Assembly (NCBI RefSeq): GCF_000226565.1
Contig: NC_016041.1
Coordinates: forward strand, 1,364,001 to 1,428,000
Direction: 5' to 3'
Source of the DNA: Glaciecola nitratireducens FR1064
GTDB lineage: Bacteria; Pseudomonadota; Gammaproteobacteria; Enterobacterales; Alteromonadaceae
DNA length: 64,000 nucleotides
The notes under the pieces are model-generated. The model made no database searches. It saw only the letters and a list, made by a program, of their open reading frames with translations, and had not been told where the DNA came from. This document shows positions 44,412 through 53,724 of this stretch, one piece after another; the stretch's first letter is position 1, and the number at the start of each line of letters is the position of its first letter. Both the position numbers and the translations under genes were made by a program.

Positions 44412-45599
44412 ATGAACTACGAACAGCTAGCTCAATCCATTATGACACAATACGCCATTGATACTGGATTAGCCCGAGATCCTGAGTCGGGGGCGAAAAA
44501 TCCTCCGCGGCGTTATTTATGGACTGATGCCTTTGCAGTTTGCAATTATCTTGGGTTCTATAAACGACATTCCGCCCCTGCATTCTTGCAGCAAGCGCTT
44601 ACGTTGGTTGAACAAGTACACTGTGTGCTTGGAAAACACCGTGAGGATAGCTCAAAAAAAGGATGGATTAGCGGGCTTGACGATGTTGAAGCGAAGCGCC
44701 ATCCAACGGCTGGCGGTTTAAGAATTGGTAAACCTTTAAATGAAAGCAATGCTGATACAGAAGTGAACTCATCTGCAGAATGGCAGCAAGATGGTCAATA
44801 CTTCCACTATCTTACTAAATGGATGCATGCTTTAAATTGTGTCGCTCGAGCAACTGGCGATATGCAATATAATGAATGGGCACGAGAATTAGCTAAGACT
44901 GCGCACAGTGCATTCGTCTATGATGATTATGTAAATTCAAAACGCGTAAAGCGAATTTACTGGAAAATGAGCATTGACCTCTCTAGACCTCTTGTTTTAT
45001 CGATGGGTCATCATGATCCCTTAGATGGTCTTCTAATTTATCAGCAGTTGCAAACTTGCTGCGCAAGAGCGGAAGCTAAAACTTCAAATTATAATTTGTC
45101 TAACGAAATTGCAGAAATGGCGGCTGTATGTGAGGCGAAGAACTGGGCAACTAACGACACACTTGGCGTCGGCTGCTTGCTTACTGACGCGTATAAATTA
45201 TGTCAGTTAATGGGATTGTATCAATTAAATGGACAGCACTTATTTGAAAAAATACTACAAGATATAGAGAGTAGTTTACATCATATTGTTGGAGGTAACC
45301 TTTTTAGCATAAAGGCCTCCAATCGTTTGGCATTTCGTGAATTAGGCTTAGCGATTGGCCTACAAACAATCAGCAAAATGCGTCAGGTGCTTACTAAACA
45401 CTCGGCAGAATTTCAACAAGTTGACTCACTCAATCTTCTATTATTGCGTCTGTCAGCCTATGAACCGTTGCATAGTATTATCGAAAATTTCTGGCTTAAG
45501 CCTGAACAACAAAGTTTGGCTGTATGGCAAGAGCATGCAGATATAAATAACGTGATGTTAGCAACCAGCTTATTTCCCAGTGGTTATGTTCAACTATAA
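44412..45599 (+). CDS. Protein of unknown function, probably an alpha/alpha-barrel
   Basis: This 395-aa protein starts 10 bases after the methyltransferase-esterase fusion stop and is probably co-transcribed with it. It is almost entirely helical with regularly spaced aromatic turns (PRRYLWTDAFAVCNYLG, YFHYLTKWMHALNCVA, MGHHDPLDGLLIYQQL). This pattern resembles (alpha/alpha)6 barrels such as six-hairpin glycosidases. The conserved-looking DPLDG and histidines could be catalytic. I cannot name a family. The ATG at 44412 is chosen because longer starts would lie inside the upstream gene; the ribosome site is poor, consistent with translational coupling. Confidence 0.65.
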   Translation: MNYEQLAQSIMTQYAIDTGLARDPESGAKNPPRRYLWTDAFAVCNYLGFYKRHSAPAFLQQALTLVEQVHCVLGKHREDSSKKGWISGLDDVEAKRHPTAGGLRIGKPLNESNADTEVNSSAEWQQDGQYFHYLTKWMHALNCVARATGDMQYNEWARELAKTAHSAFVYDDYVNSKRVKRIYWKMSIDLSRPLVLSMGHHDPLDGLLIYQQLQTCCARAEAKTSNYNLSNEIAEMAAVCEAKNWATNDTLGVGCLLTDAYKLCQLMGLYQLNGQHLFEKILQDIESSLHHIVGGNLFSIKASNRLAFRELGLAIGLQTISKMRQVLTKHSAEFQQVDSLNLLLLRLSAYEPLHSIIENFWLKPEQQSLAVWQEHADINNVMLATSLFPSGYVQL

Positions 45600-45611
45600 A
45601 ATAAAAACGAA

Positions 45612-45686
45612 CTTTTGGGGGAAGCAGACTGGAGCTTTGGTTCTCTATTGTCAATAATATTGATCCCAGTCAAGCCTCCCAAAAAG
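45612..45686. repeat. Interrupted 21-bp inverted repeat
   Basis: CTTTTGGGGGAAGCAGACTGG (arm 45612-45632) and CCAGTCAAGCCTCCCAAAAAG (arm 45666-45686) pair at 14 of 21 positions, with perfect blocks of 6 (CAGTC-type inner end) and 5 at the outer end. It begins 12 bases after the stop of the 395-aa gene. A rho-independent terminator is doubtful because the loop is 33 bases and no T-run follows. Confidence 0.35.
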
Positions 45687-45783
45687 AAGTTATTTATTAT
45701 CACATCCGAGGCAAAGCTGTGATTGCCATCGAGCTATTCGTTTAACTTTACATCCGGCGCTATTACAAATTTGTTAACTAACT

Positions 45784-46314
45784 ATGAAGCATCAAGGTTT
45801 AAGAAAGAAGACACAAAATTACATAAAAGAAGTTATTTTGTATACGCCAGTTGTTTACATGGCGTGCCTGTTAGTTGCATTGTGGCTGTTGTTTTCGGCA
45901 GGGATTTATTTTGGAGAAAGCGATGCACCAAATACCAAAATAACCTCTTATGGCAAAGCTTTATATTGGGGGATTGCAGCATTTTCAACTGCTGGTATTG
46001 CCGATACTCCGGTCAATGGAATGTCCATTTTATTGGGCGGAATATGGATTGTTATTGGGTCTGCACTTTTCTTTGGTGCTATCGTTGCGTCGATAACGAC
46101 TTATTTTATGCGTCCATTACAACGCCCATCAAAACAGATTATTGATACTATTGAATACAACCTTGAACAATTAGATGAGCTCTCAATTGAAGAGCTAGAA
46201 TTGTTGAAAAAAATGACAGATTCGTTCATTGAACACGTAGAAAACTTAAAATTTGAGCAGGAAAAGCATTTGAACTCCCGCAGGAAACAAACAATACGAG
46301 AGTCTAAGGGGTAA
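45784..46314 (+). CDS. Two-helix channel-like membrane protein
   Basis: This 176-aa protein has a membrane helix at about 20-42 (VVYMACLLVALWLLFSAG), a re-entrant pore-like segment, and a second helix at about 80-103. Between them the sequence ALYWGIAAFSTAGIADTPVNG (about 60-80) lies where two-helix potassium channels have TVGYGD. Here the filter position reads STAGIAD, so selectivity may differ. The C-terminal 70 residues form a charged coiled coil (LEQLDELSIEELELLKKM), likely for assembly. The ribosome site is weak. It converges with the next gene, 20 bases away. Ion-channel function is inferred from topology. Confidence 0.65.
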   Translation: MKHQGLRKKTQNYIKEVILYTPVVYMACLLVALWLLFSAGIYFGESDAPNTKITSYGKALYWGIAAFSTAGIADTPVNGMSILLGGIWIVIGSALFFGAIVASITTYFMRPLQRPSKQIIDTIEYNLEQLDELSIEELELLKKMTDSFIEHVENLKFEQEKHLNSRRKQTIRESKG

Positions 46315-46334
46315 ATTTGATGCAAAAAACAAAA

Positions 46335-47204
46335 TTACTCAACGCTAAGCCATTCAGCTACCATCGTTTTGATACGCTCAACGTCAGTGCTACCACTCTG
46401 GCTTAAATAAGCTTTATAGATTGGATGCGTTGCTTTCATATTAGCTATTTCAGACTCATCGTCGTTTTTACGATAATATCCGATCACTTCACCCATACTC
46501 ATCTTATATTGCTTGGTTGCTGCCAATAAGGTGTCTTCAATATAAGCTTTCATTGTGGGATGTTTACTTAAAAAAGCGGCATTGCTTTTTGCATTAGAAA
46601 CAAATTTAACCAGAAAACCAGCCGATTTAGTATTGTTGTTATCGGCTTGATAACCAAGCTCATCCAATAGACTACGAACATCAGCAATATTACTTGGATT
46701 AAAGTTCATTTGATTAACTTTTGATATTTCGCTGTATTTCTCTTCTAATACTTCTAAAGAGAGCGTGACTTGAATGATAAAACAATCGCGGTCAGGGGCT
46801 TTCCCGACGCCTTTTAACGTATCACACAATACTTTTGCGGAGTCTATGACATCAAAAAGTTTATTGTCGTTTGCATCAACATCGTCTCGCCAATAACCAA
46901 CGGCCGCAATGCGATAATAAGCTAATGCTAGCTTGGGGCTGCCAGCACTCACCATAGCGTCACCCGACTCATGAGCCAACGCCGCTAAATACGCTATCTG
47001 CTTTTTCTCTGCAGTGTTGTTCTTTGTTGATGACTCTATTAATAGAGCTGTTAAGTTGTTGTCCATCAGATTGACGTCATTTGCGGCTGTATATTCTGCG
47101 GTGCTTATGCATGCGCTTAAGGTGAATGCCGCAAATAAAGTAATCAGGTACTTCAGTGTTCTATTTTTAAAGGTTAATTTGTAATAATTGTAGGTCAATT
47201 TCAT
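46335..47204 (-). CDS. Predicted lipoprotein of unknown function
   Basis: This 289-aa protein has an N-terminal signal ending in the lipobox FTLSAC (Cys about 32), so it is predicted to be lipid-anchored. The mature part is helical and TPR-like (LAALAHESGDAMVSAGSPKLALAYYRIAAVGYW). Two cysteines (in KVLCDTL and RDCFII) may form a disulfide. No family is recognised. Its ATG overlaps the stop of the 600-aa gene by 4 bases, so the two are co-translated and probably work together. Confidence 0.65.
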   Translation of the reverse strand: MKLTYNYYKLTFKNRTLKYLITLFAAFTLSACISTAEYTAANDVNLMDNNLTALLIESSTKNNTAEKKQIAYLAALAHESGDAMVSAGSPKLALAYYRIAAVGYWRDDVDANDNKLFDVIDSAKVLCDTLKGVGKAPDRDCFIIQVTLSLEVLEEKYSEISKVNQMNFNPSNIADVRSLLDELGYQADNNNTKSAGFLVKFVSNAKSNAAFLSKHPTMKAYIEDTLLAATKQYKMSMGEVIGYYRKNDDESEIANMKATHPIYKAYLSQSGSTDVERIKTMVAEWLSVE

Positions 47205-49003
47205 GGTAACACTCCCTCTGTGATAGCGCTTTTAAGTGAGTCGGTAAGATATTCTTTAATCGTGTCGCTTCCCCATTTGTCTGGTTCGTTGACAACTTTT
47301 TGCAGTAAATCATCCATGAGTTCATTGATGATGGTTGGTTGACTCAATAAACCTGAAATATTTCCCTTCAATCCATCTACGGTAGTGCTAACTAAGTGCA
47401 TAACAGTATTGGCCTGCCAAGCAAGGTCCGCGCTATCGCTATTGAATTGCTCTATTCGTTGCACTAGGGGGATAATAACGGCTGTGATTAGCGCTTTCTG
47501 TTCGCCAGCTACGGAAATGCTTTTGTTAAACAAACGCTCAAAGTCCGTTACGGCCGCGTTGCTGAGCAGCTCAGTAAACGCCAGCCACTCTTCGTTCGAT
47601 AACATGAAGCTGTTATCTTGCTGGATGATCGCAATGCTGCCTTTTAGCACCTTTAAGGCGGTTTGATCATGAATGCTTAACATACTAGGGCTTTGACTTA
47701 TTTGGGTCAGAATAATGTTCGATAAGCGCTGCTGCTGTTCGTTGTTAAATAAATCAATGCGTCCACCGTTTGCTAAACTTGTGCTCATTTCTGCACTAAA
47801 ATCACGTATCAAAGATGCGGCAAGTTTGTCCCATGGCTTATTCGCATCTAATTTAAACAGTACATTTGCATGTTCACCGACGGCGTTGAAAACATTAATC
47901 GCAATGGCAGTACTTAGCTTTTTATCAAGCGTATTACTAGCGCTTGCGGAAAAACTAGTCGCAATGTTGCTTAATAAACCTTGCATAGCTTCAGTATTGT
48001 CAATGTGTTTACTTTCGTCAAAAAATACCTCTGGCTGTTTGATAGCAACATCCAGTCCAGCAACGAGTAAGGCAGACAAACCTTGTTTAGAAAATACGGC
48101 GGCGATATTTTTATCCTGAGCTGTTTCAGTTGCAGCGTTCAAAAATGCCTTCGTTACGATCCCCAAGGCCTTATCATCTACAAAATTGCCACCTAAATAA
48201 CCCTCAGTGTTATCCACAATCAAGCGCATAACCGCAATCGAGGATGGCCCTATTAAGGTATTGATCAAATCACGGTATTGAATAACCTCACTCAAGTCTT
48301 TGTTTTCCATTTGCGTCACGATCGGATTTATTACCCCGCTGACTATGGCTGCAACCTGTTCATCATCAATAATGACTTTGGTATTTTCGGCAAGCACCGC
48401 CAAACTCGATCGCACAAACACGGCTAAAACTCTGTTTTCAAAGTCATGCCGTTTACCCATGTCCTCCACATCGTTAGGAATAAGACTATCGAGCTTTGTT
48501 GCAAAGGAGATCACTAGTTTCTCACCTTTAGAATCTGCGCCCATCACAGAAGGGTAAGCGGCAATAAATTCGGCACCGATATCAACTAACGTTAACGCCA
48601 TGCGCGACCAAGCTGTAGGAGGTTGATTGTCATATCGCCATTGCTCAATCATGCGTCCACCAATGAGCATGTCTTTTTGCTCCGATGAACTATCAGATAA
48701 TACATTTGCGCTTTTCAACTCATACATTTTGGCGATACAGGCCTGTGAATTAGCGGCGTCAGTATAAGTCCAAGAAAGGCTTGGTTCATGCCAGCCCTTT
48801 GCAAACGGAGGCTGAGTGCGCAGCGCGATATTATCAAACTCGTTTAAAAACTCGCTAACTTGCTGCAAAGGTGTACTTTGCGGCAAGCGGATGGTGGGTA
48901 AAAAAATAGGTTTATCAATTTTACGTTCAACACTCAAATCAATGCCTGATTGTGCAGCTCGCAGCATTGCTTTTATGCCGGCGCTTATAAGTAAAATGTC
49001 CAT
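47201..49003 (-). CDS. Large protein of unknown function (600 aa)
   Basis: This is a 600-aa acidic, mostly helical protein with no recognised domain. It contains repeated 40-60-residue helical units of similar style (AAIVSGVINPIV, ALITAVIIPLVQR, LSNIILTQISQS), which suggests a solenoid. The first 30 residues (LLISAGIKAMLRAAQSGIDL) are only mildly hydrophobic, so export is unclear. AAGGA precedes the ATG by 7 bases. It is co-translated with the lipoprotein gene that follows it. Partnership at the membrane is possible; function is unknown. Confidence 0.65.
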   Translation of the reverse strand: MDILLISAGIKAMLRAAQSGIDLSVERKIDKPIFLPTIRLPQSTPLQQVSEFLNEFDNIALRTQPPFAKGWHEPSLSWTYTDAANSQACIAKMYELKSANVLSDSSSEQKDMLIGGRMIEQWRYDNQPPTAWSRMALTLVDIGAEFIAAYPSVMGADSKGEKLVISFATKLDSLIPNDVEDMGKRHDFENRVLAVFVRSSLAVLAENTKVIIDDEQVAAIVSGVINPIVTQMENKDLSEVIQYRDLINTLIGPSSIAVMRLIVDNTEGYLGGNFVDDKALGIVTKAFLNAATETAQDKNIAAVFSKQGLSALLVAGLDVAIKQPEVFFDESKHIDNTEAMQGLLSNIATSFSASASNTLDKKLSTAIAINVFNAVGEHANVLFKLDANKPWDKLAASLIRDFSAEMSTSLANGGRIDLFNNEQQQRLSNIILTQISQSPSMLSIHDQTALKVLKGSIAIIQQDNSFMLSNEEWLAFTELLSNAAVTDFERLFNKSISVAGEQKALITAVIIPLVQRIEQFNSDSADLAWQANTVMHLVSTTVDGLKGNISGLLSQPTIINELMDDLLQKVVNEPDKWGSDTIKEYLTDSLKSAITEGVLP

Positions 49004-49027
49004 AGAATGTCCTTAGTAATCGGATTG

Positions 49028-49210
49028 TCAGCTAATTCGGCAAAAACCTAGTGAAGATGTGTCATGAATGGATAAATCGCTGAGTTTATTTTGAAAGATA
49101 GTTAAACGAGAAGGATGAACACATGATTTCACCGCCACTGTGCCAGTAGAGCGGATTGAAAAGCTAAGAAAGGGACGTGCGATGGCTAACGCAATTTCAA
49201 GCTCGTTCAT
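49028..49210 (-). CDS. Possible small protein upstream of the 600-aa gene
   Basis: A 60-codon frame begins at the ATG at 49210 with AAGGACG 6-7 bases upstream and ends 24 bases before the start of the 600-aa gene. No homology is recognised, and the composition (Ser-rich, LSFSIRSTGTVAVKS) is unremarkable. It could be the first gene of that operon or a chance frame. The ribosome site and spacing are its only support. Confidence 0.35.
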   Translation of the reverse strand: MNELEIALAIARPFLSFSIRSTGTVAVKSCVHPSRLTIFQNKLSDLSIHDTSSLGFCRIS

Positions 49211-49442
49211 AAAGTTCGTCCTTAAAACGTTTTATGAGCCTACAATTACTGCTTTGTAGCACTTTTTATCTAGTGAATTTTTGTGCTGTTTGGAATAGTT
49301 AACACAAGCAACGTAATATAGATTGATTAAAAAGTAAACGAATTTAAACGTTGCAGCAATTTAAGGGCTGGCTCTCGCGTAAGTTAGAGTCATCCTCTGT
49401 TTAACGATAAAGTCGAATATTAACGGCGATATTTATATTCAC

Positions 49443-51359
49443 TTAAGAAGACTTTTTCTTAAAGTAACGCTTCTTGCGCGTTGGCTTCGAACTCTTCAAA
49501 CCCGCAAACTGTCTTGAATCTAACTGTTGACTGTTGTCAATAAGCCGCGCAATAGACTCTGTTAAAGGTTGCATAAAGCCGTCATAACGTAGTTGTCGTT
49601 GGGCTATTTTATCTAAGTCTGCCTCCCAAGTTGCGGTCATGTCAGGATAAGTAGTTTCACTAGGTAAAGCGTTAATAAGGGCTTTACCTGTTTCGGTTGC
49701 ATGGACCTCTTTGCCTACTTTTTGCATAAACTGACGTTTAAATAGCAAATCAATAATTGTTGCTCGGGTTGCCTCTGTGCCCAGCCCATCAGTCTCTTTT
49801 AATATAAGCTTAATGTTGCGATCCTGAACATAACGAGAAATACCGGTCATGGCTGCAAGCAAGGTAGCTTCTGTAAAATGTTTAGGGGGTGATGTTTGCT
49901 TCTCCATCAACTGAGAGTCTGTGCATTTCAGAAGCTCTCCTTTGTTTAACTGAGGCAACAACGTGTCGTTTTTATTATCGTCGGATGCATTATTTTGGTT
50001 TTTAGTCAGTGCTAACCAGCCTAAGTCTTGACTCGATTTGCCTTTGGCAACAAATTCACCGCCCGCAATATCAATCTTAGCCACTTGTTCTTGATATTTA
50101 TGTGGCCCATAAAACTGCATTAAATATTGATTAGCAATGAGCTGATAAATTTTCCCTTCATACTGTGTAAAGCTGCCTATAGCCTTACTGCGATTGGTCG
50201 GAATAATGGCATGGTGGGCATCAACTTTGCTGTCATTCCAGGCTTTAGATTTTAACTTTGGATTAGCGTTATCTACTGCGCTTGCAAAATTTGGCACATT
50301 TGACTTAATCGCGCCTAACACGTTTGAAGCCTGCCCAAACTGGTCTTTTGGTAAATAGCGAGAATCTGATCTAGGGTAAGTAATCAATTGGTGTTTTTCG
50401 TACAGAGACTGACAAACATCTAACACCATCTTGGGCGATAAGTTAAAGCGCTTTGACGCCTCAATTTGTAATACAGATAAACTGAATGGCAAGGGCGGGG
50501 GACTTTGCCTATTCTGTACTTTGTAGTCAGTTACCTTAGCTTGTTGGCCTCGCGTTTTATTCACTACCGTTTGCGCTAATTTGCGTGACAGCACTCGACC
50601 TTCTTCGTCTTGATATGGTTCGCAAGCTTTGCTTGGTTGCCACTTGGCATTAAAGGTTTTCTTGTTCTGTGATTCTAGTGAAGCGATGACTTCATAAAAG
50701 GGTTTAGAGACAAAATGTGCAATCTCTTGATCGCGCCTTACTACCAAACCTAAAACTGGGGTCTGAACTCGCCCAACAGAAAGAACACCGCTATAACCAC
50801 CGCGCTGTCCTAGCAGAGTGTAAGCTCGGGTCAGATTTAACCCATATAACCAATCAGCGCGAGAGCGAGCTAAGGCCGAAATCGACAAGCCTAAAAACTC
50901 ACGATTAGTCCGCATGTTTTGAAGTGCTTTTTTCACTGCACTGGTGTTTAAGTCGTTTATTAACAAACGTCCGGCATTTTCAATAATTGAGGCTTTTACC
51001 CCGCAATAGGTGATCACTTCATCCACTAACAACTGGCCCTCGCGATCAGGGTCGCCCGCATTTACGATATGCGTAGCTTTTTTTAGTAGACGTTTAACCA
51101 CGGTGAGTTGCTTTTGTGTGTTCTTTTTCGGCACAAGCTGCCACTTGTCGGGCACAATCGGTAGATGTTGCAGCGACCATTTGGCAAACGCAGCATCGTA
51201 TTTATCTGGCTCTGCTTGTTCTAGTAGATGACCGACACACCACGTTACGCAATCGCCATTATCCAGCTCGATGTAGCCCTCGCGCTTTTGTTGTTTGCCA
51301 GAAAAACCTGTCGCAATTGCCCGACCCAAGCTAGGTTTTTCTGCGATATACACGATCAT
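49443..51359 (-). CDS. topB: DNA topoisomerase III
   Basis: This 638-aa type IA topoisomerase starts with the TOPRIM motif IYIAEKPSLGRAIA-like sequence (about 3-16), with the DxD set in NAGDPDREGQ (about 99-108). The active-site Tyr lies in LITYPRSDSRYLP (about 322-334). It passes single DNA strands to resolve replication and recombination intermediates. Length matches E. coli TopB, and no zinc fingers follow. The last 15 residues are basic (KKRYFKKKSS). It is a single-gene unit. Plasmid and island copies of topB exist, but nothing here marks it as transferred. Confidence 0.95.
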   Translation of the reverse strand: MIVYIAEKPSLGRAIATGFSGKQQKREGYIELDNGDCVTWCVGHLLEQAEPDKYDAAFAKWSLQHLPIVPDKWQLVPKKNTQKQLTVVKRLLKKATHIVNAGDPDREGQLLVDEVITYCGVKASIIENAGRLLINDLNTSAVKKALQNMRTNREFLGLSISALARSRADWLYGLNLTRAYTLLGQRGGYSGVLSVGRVQTPVLGLVVRRDQEIAHFVSKPFYEVIASLESQNKKTFNAKWQPSKACEPYQDEEGRVLSRKLAQTVVNKTRGQQAKVTDYKVQNRQSPPPLPFSLSVLQIEASKRFNLSPKMVLDVCQSLYEKHQLITYPRSDSRYLPKDQFGQASNVLGAIKSNVPNFASAVDNANPKLKSKAWNDSKVDAHHAIIPTNRSKAIGSFTQYEGKIYQLIANQYLMQFYGPHKYQEQVAKIDIAGGEFVAKGKSSQDLGWLALTKNQNNASDDNKNDTLLPQLNKGELLKCTDSQLMEKQTSPPKHFTEATLLAAMTGISRYVQDRNIKLILKETDGLGTEATRATIIDLLFKRQFMQKVGKEVHATETGKALINALPSETTYPDMTATWEADLDKIAQRQLRYDGFMQPLTESIARLIDNSQQLDSRQFAGLKSSKPTRKKRYFKKKSS

Positions 51360-51496
51360 AAAAGAGCTTACTGGATGAAAAAACAGTATTCTAGCAAGCT
51401 TTAGCGCAAAAGGTTAGCTATCTCAAAGGCCAGTTGTCCATCGGATTTTACTTAGGCGGTTTAGGGAATGTCAGTGGAAAGTGTCTTTCGAAGTGC

Positions 51497-52651
51497 TTAA
51501 TTCTCTTTAATCTTTCCAATAGATACGGTGTTACGGCCCGATTCTTTACTCGCATAAAGGGCAACATCAGCGGCTTTCAACGCCGCCTCATAACTATAAT
51601 TAGCTGGCTTTAGCTGCGCCATGCCAATGCTAATGGTGACCTCAACTTCGTCCTTGCCAATGAAGCGCAACTGTTTAGCTACTTGCTCACACAAACGTTG
51701 GGCAATTTTAAATGCGGTATGCTGGTCGATGTCAACTAACAATGCGGCGTATTCTTCACCGCCAACGCGTCCAATAATGTCGTTGCTGCGCAATTGTTTT
51801 GATAACACTTGTGCAACCAATTTTATTGTACGGTCGCCAGTGGCGTGGCCAAAGTTGTCATTTATGTTTTTAAATAGATCTATATCAATCATCATTACTG
51901 CAGTTGGCAGGGATGGGTATTCTTGCCAATACCGTGCAACTTGACTAAAGAAATACTCTCGATTAGCGAGTTTGGTTAGTCCGTCGCGCTGCGACTTTAA
52001 CGTTAATTGACGTTCAAGTTTAAGAAAGCAGAGCCAGGGTAAAAGCAGTGCAGTAAGGGTGGTCAACAGTATGTGACTCAACAGAGTATAAATAGAACTC
52101 TCAGGCAAACCATTTTGATTAATGGTACCCCAGTTTATAATAATCAAAATCGCTTGGATGAGCATAACGGCACTATGCACTATGAATATCGTTTTTAACG
52201 TGCGGGTGAGAATGGGTTCGTTAATGACTGATTTATGCAATAAATAAGCACATAGGCCAAACAACGAAGCGGTTGCCAGCGCCGCTATGAAGCTTACTAA
52301 CTGATGGTGTTGAAAGGTTGCCAACAACAGAACGACAACCGTGCTGAATGCTGCAAAATATTGCTTTCTTTTGCGCTTTGTATAGCGAAATCGAGAAAAC
52401 TGGATAAGTCCTAATAATATTAAGGTAGGTGTCAAAATTAGTAAAAAATCAGCGACGAAAAAAGTGAAAAATTCAGGAATATTATAGGACCGTGACGATG
52501 CTAATGCGGCTCCGATGACAAAGCTCCCACAAGACAAGGCCCAAAGTTTAAAACATTTATCCTTGGGCTTGCGACGATACAATACGCTCAAGTAAAACCC
52601 AATTAGGACATTTGTCACTAATGTCATGATAACTAATGTGGGTAAATGCAT
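51497..52651 (-). CDS. Membrane diguanylate cyclase (GGDEF)
   Basis: This 384-aa protein has about seven predicted membrane helices in the first 195 residues (for example LVIMTLVTNVLIGFYLSVLY) and a GGDEF domain at about 215-380. The active motif is GGEEY at about 297-301, a variant with final Tyr. RSNDIIGR keeps the RxxD inhibitory site. It should make cyclic di-GMP in response to a membrane or periplasmic signal. AGGGA precedes the ATG. It lies 138 bases upstream of topB on the same strand; co-transcription is possible. Confidence 0.88.
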   Translation of the reverse strand: MHLPTLVIMTLVTNVLIGFYLSVLYRRKPKDKCFKLWALSCGSFVIGAALASSRSYNIPEFFTFFVADFLLILTPTLILLGLIQFSRFRYTKRKRKQYFAAFSTVVVLLLATFQHHQLVSFIAALATASLFGLCAYLLHKSVINEPILTRTLKTIFIVHSAVMLIQAILIIINWGTINQNGLPESSIYTLLSHILLTTLTALLLPWLCFLKLERQLTLKSQRDGLTKLANREYFFSQVARYWQEYPSLPTAVMMIDIDLFKNINDNFGHATGDRTIKLVAQVLSKQLRSNDIIGRVGGEEYAALLVDIDQHTAFKIAQRLCEQVAKQLRFIGKDEVEVTISIGMAQLKPANYSYEAALKAADVALYASKESGRNTVSIGKIKEN

Positions 52652-52864
52652 GTATCCCTCAATTTTGACTAAGAATAATTTTGTGCCGCTAGTCCAAAAC
52701 GGCCAACACTTGAGAGTATCGTAATTTTGTTAGTGTCGCTAATTCTTGGCGTATCGTAAATGAAATATCGGTATACATTTTGATAAATTACGAAGTGCTG
52801 TTGAGATAGACTGTTGGGGGTAAAAGACGCTAGTCTTCCACCGAGTTTATTCACTTGAATTTAC

Positions 52865-53659
52865 TTACAACATAGCCCGAAATTGCTTGAGTGAATCGGG
52901 CAAATAAGGATTAGTTAACTGCAAGGTTTTGCGCGTTCTCAAGGCTAATCTGTCTACAATGTTTGGATGATGCATTTCAAATAATGCGGCGTGTTTGCCA
53001 TTCGCAATCGCGGCGTGTAAACCGCTCTCGACTATATTGGCAAGTTGCATCTTATCGGGGTGGACGTAAAAGACGAGTGGAAGTGGGTAATAAATTAAAA
53101 TGTTTGGTTCAATTAACAATTCCTTTTTGAAGTCACCTAATTGCTCTAATATCGACTCTATTTCGTTTACCCCTAAGGTAATATAGTCAATTTTTTGGGC
53201 TAATAAACGACTTACGTTATCATCTAGGCTGCCTTTTTCGGACACCGTATATCCATTCTTTCTAAACAAGTCTGCATCAGCCCAAGTTGCAGGAATACCA
53301 ATCGTCATTTTTTGTAATTGTTCCATGCTACTTATATTGCTAAAGCGCTTGGCCTGTTGTTTTAGAATTATCAGTAATCGATGACCTAAAATGCCTTTAC
53401 AAACCGGTATCTCTATTATTCTAGTAGGTTTGCCAGAAAACTTTTGATTCCCGGCAACGCTGACAAGCACGTCGCATCCCTTGGAGAAAATATTCCCTTC
53501 ATCTTCAGCACTTGGGTAGTCGGATTCATCTACTAAAATATCGGCATCCACAAAATCGGCTTCACTCAAGCATAAAGAAAGCAACTGCTTTTCGTATTCA
53601 CGTCTAATGGGTGATTTGTTGCCGTTCCAAAAACGGACCTGTTTTTCATTTATTATCAT
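52865..53659 (-). CDS. Periplasmic-binding-protein-like (PBP2) protein without signal peptide
   Basis: This 264-aa protein matches the two-lobed substrate-binding fold: MTIGIPATWADADLFRKNG (about 119-137), then SLDDNVSRLLAQKIDYITLG (about 144-163), and a late PLPLVFYVHPDK (about 205-216). This resembles solute-binding proteins that occur as stand-alone sensors in GGDEF neighbourhoods. No signal peptide or lipobox is seen, and the frame cannot be extended upstream because a TAA lies 36 bases before the ATG. It may be cytosolic or a decayed export form. The ribosome site is weak. A hexanucleotide repeat lies 66-101 bases upstream. Confidence 0.7.
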   Translation of the reverse strand: MIINEKQVRFWNGNKSPIRREYEKQLLSLCLSEADFVDADILVDESDYPSAEDEGNIFSKGCDVLVSVAGNQKFSGKPTRIIEIPVCKGILGHRLLIILKQQAKRFSNISSMEQLQKMTIGIPATWADADLFRKNGYTVSEKGSLDDNVSRLLAQKIDYITLGVNEIESILEQLGDFKKELLIEPNILIYYPLPLVFYVHPDKMQLANIVESGLHAAIANGKHAALFEMHHPNIVDRLALRTRKTLQLTNPYLPDSLKQFRAML

Positions 53660-53724
53660 TATTTGGCTTATTAGAAATATTATGTTGTTAATTTATTAGC
53701 TGTTAGGTGAAACTAAGAAGTACC

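Noticed and set aside
45723-46145. 140-codon plus-strand frame overlapping the channel gene
   Set aside because: It is rich in Cys, Trp and Tyr, as out-of-frame reading of a membrane gene often is. The overlapping frame has a clear membrane-channel pattern.
49443-51359. topB as part of an integrative element
   Set aside because: topB occurs in many integrative elements, but the neighbours here are ordinary chromosomal genes with no conjugation or integrase genes nearby.
52669-52854. 61-codon minus-strand frame between the GGDEF and PBP-like genes
   Set aside because: No ribosome site and no recognisable domain or composition. It is likely chance.
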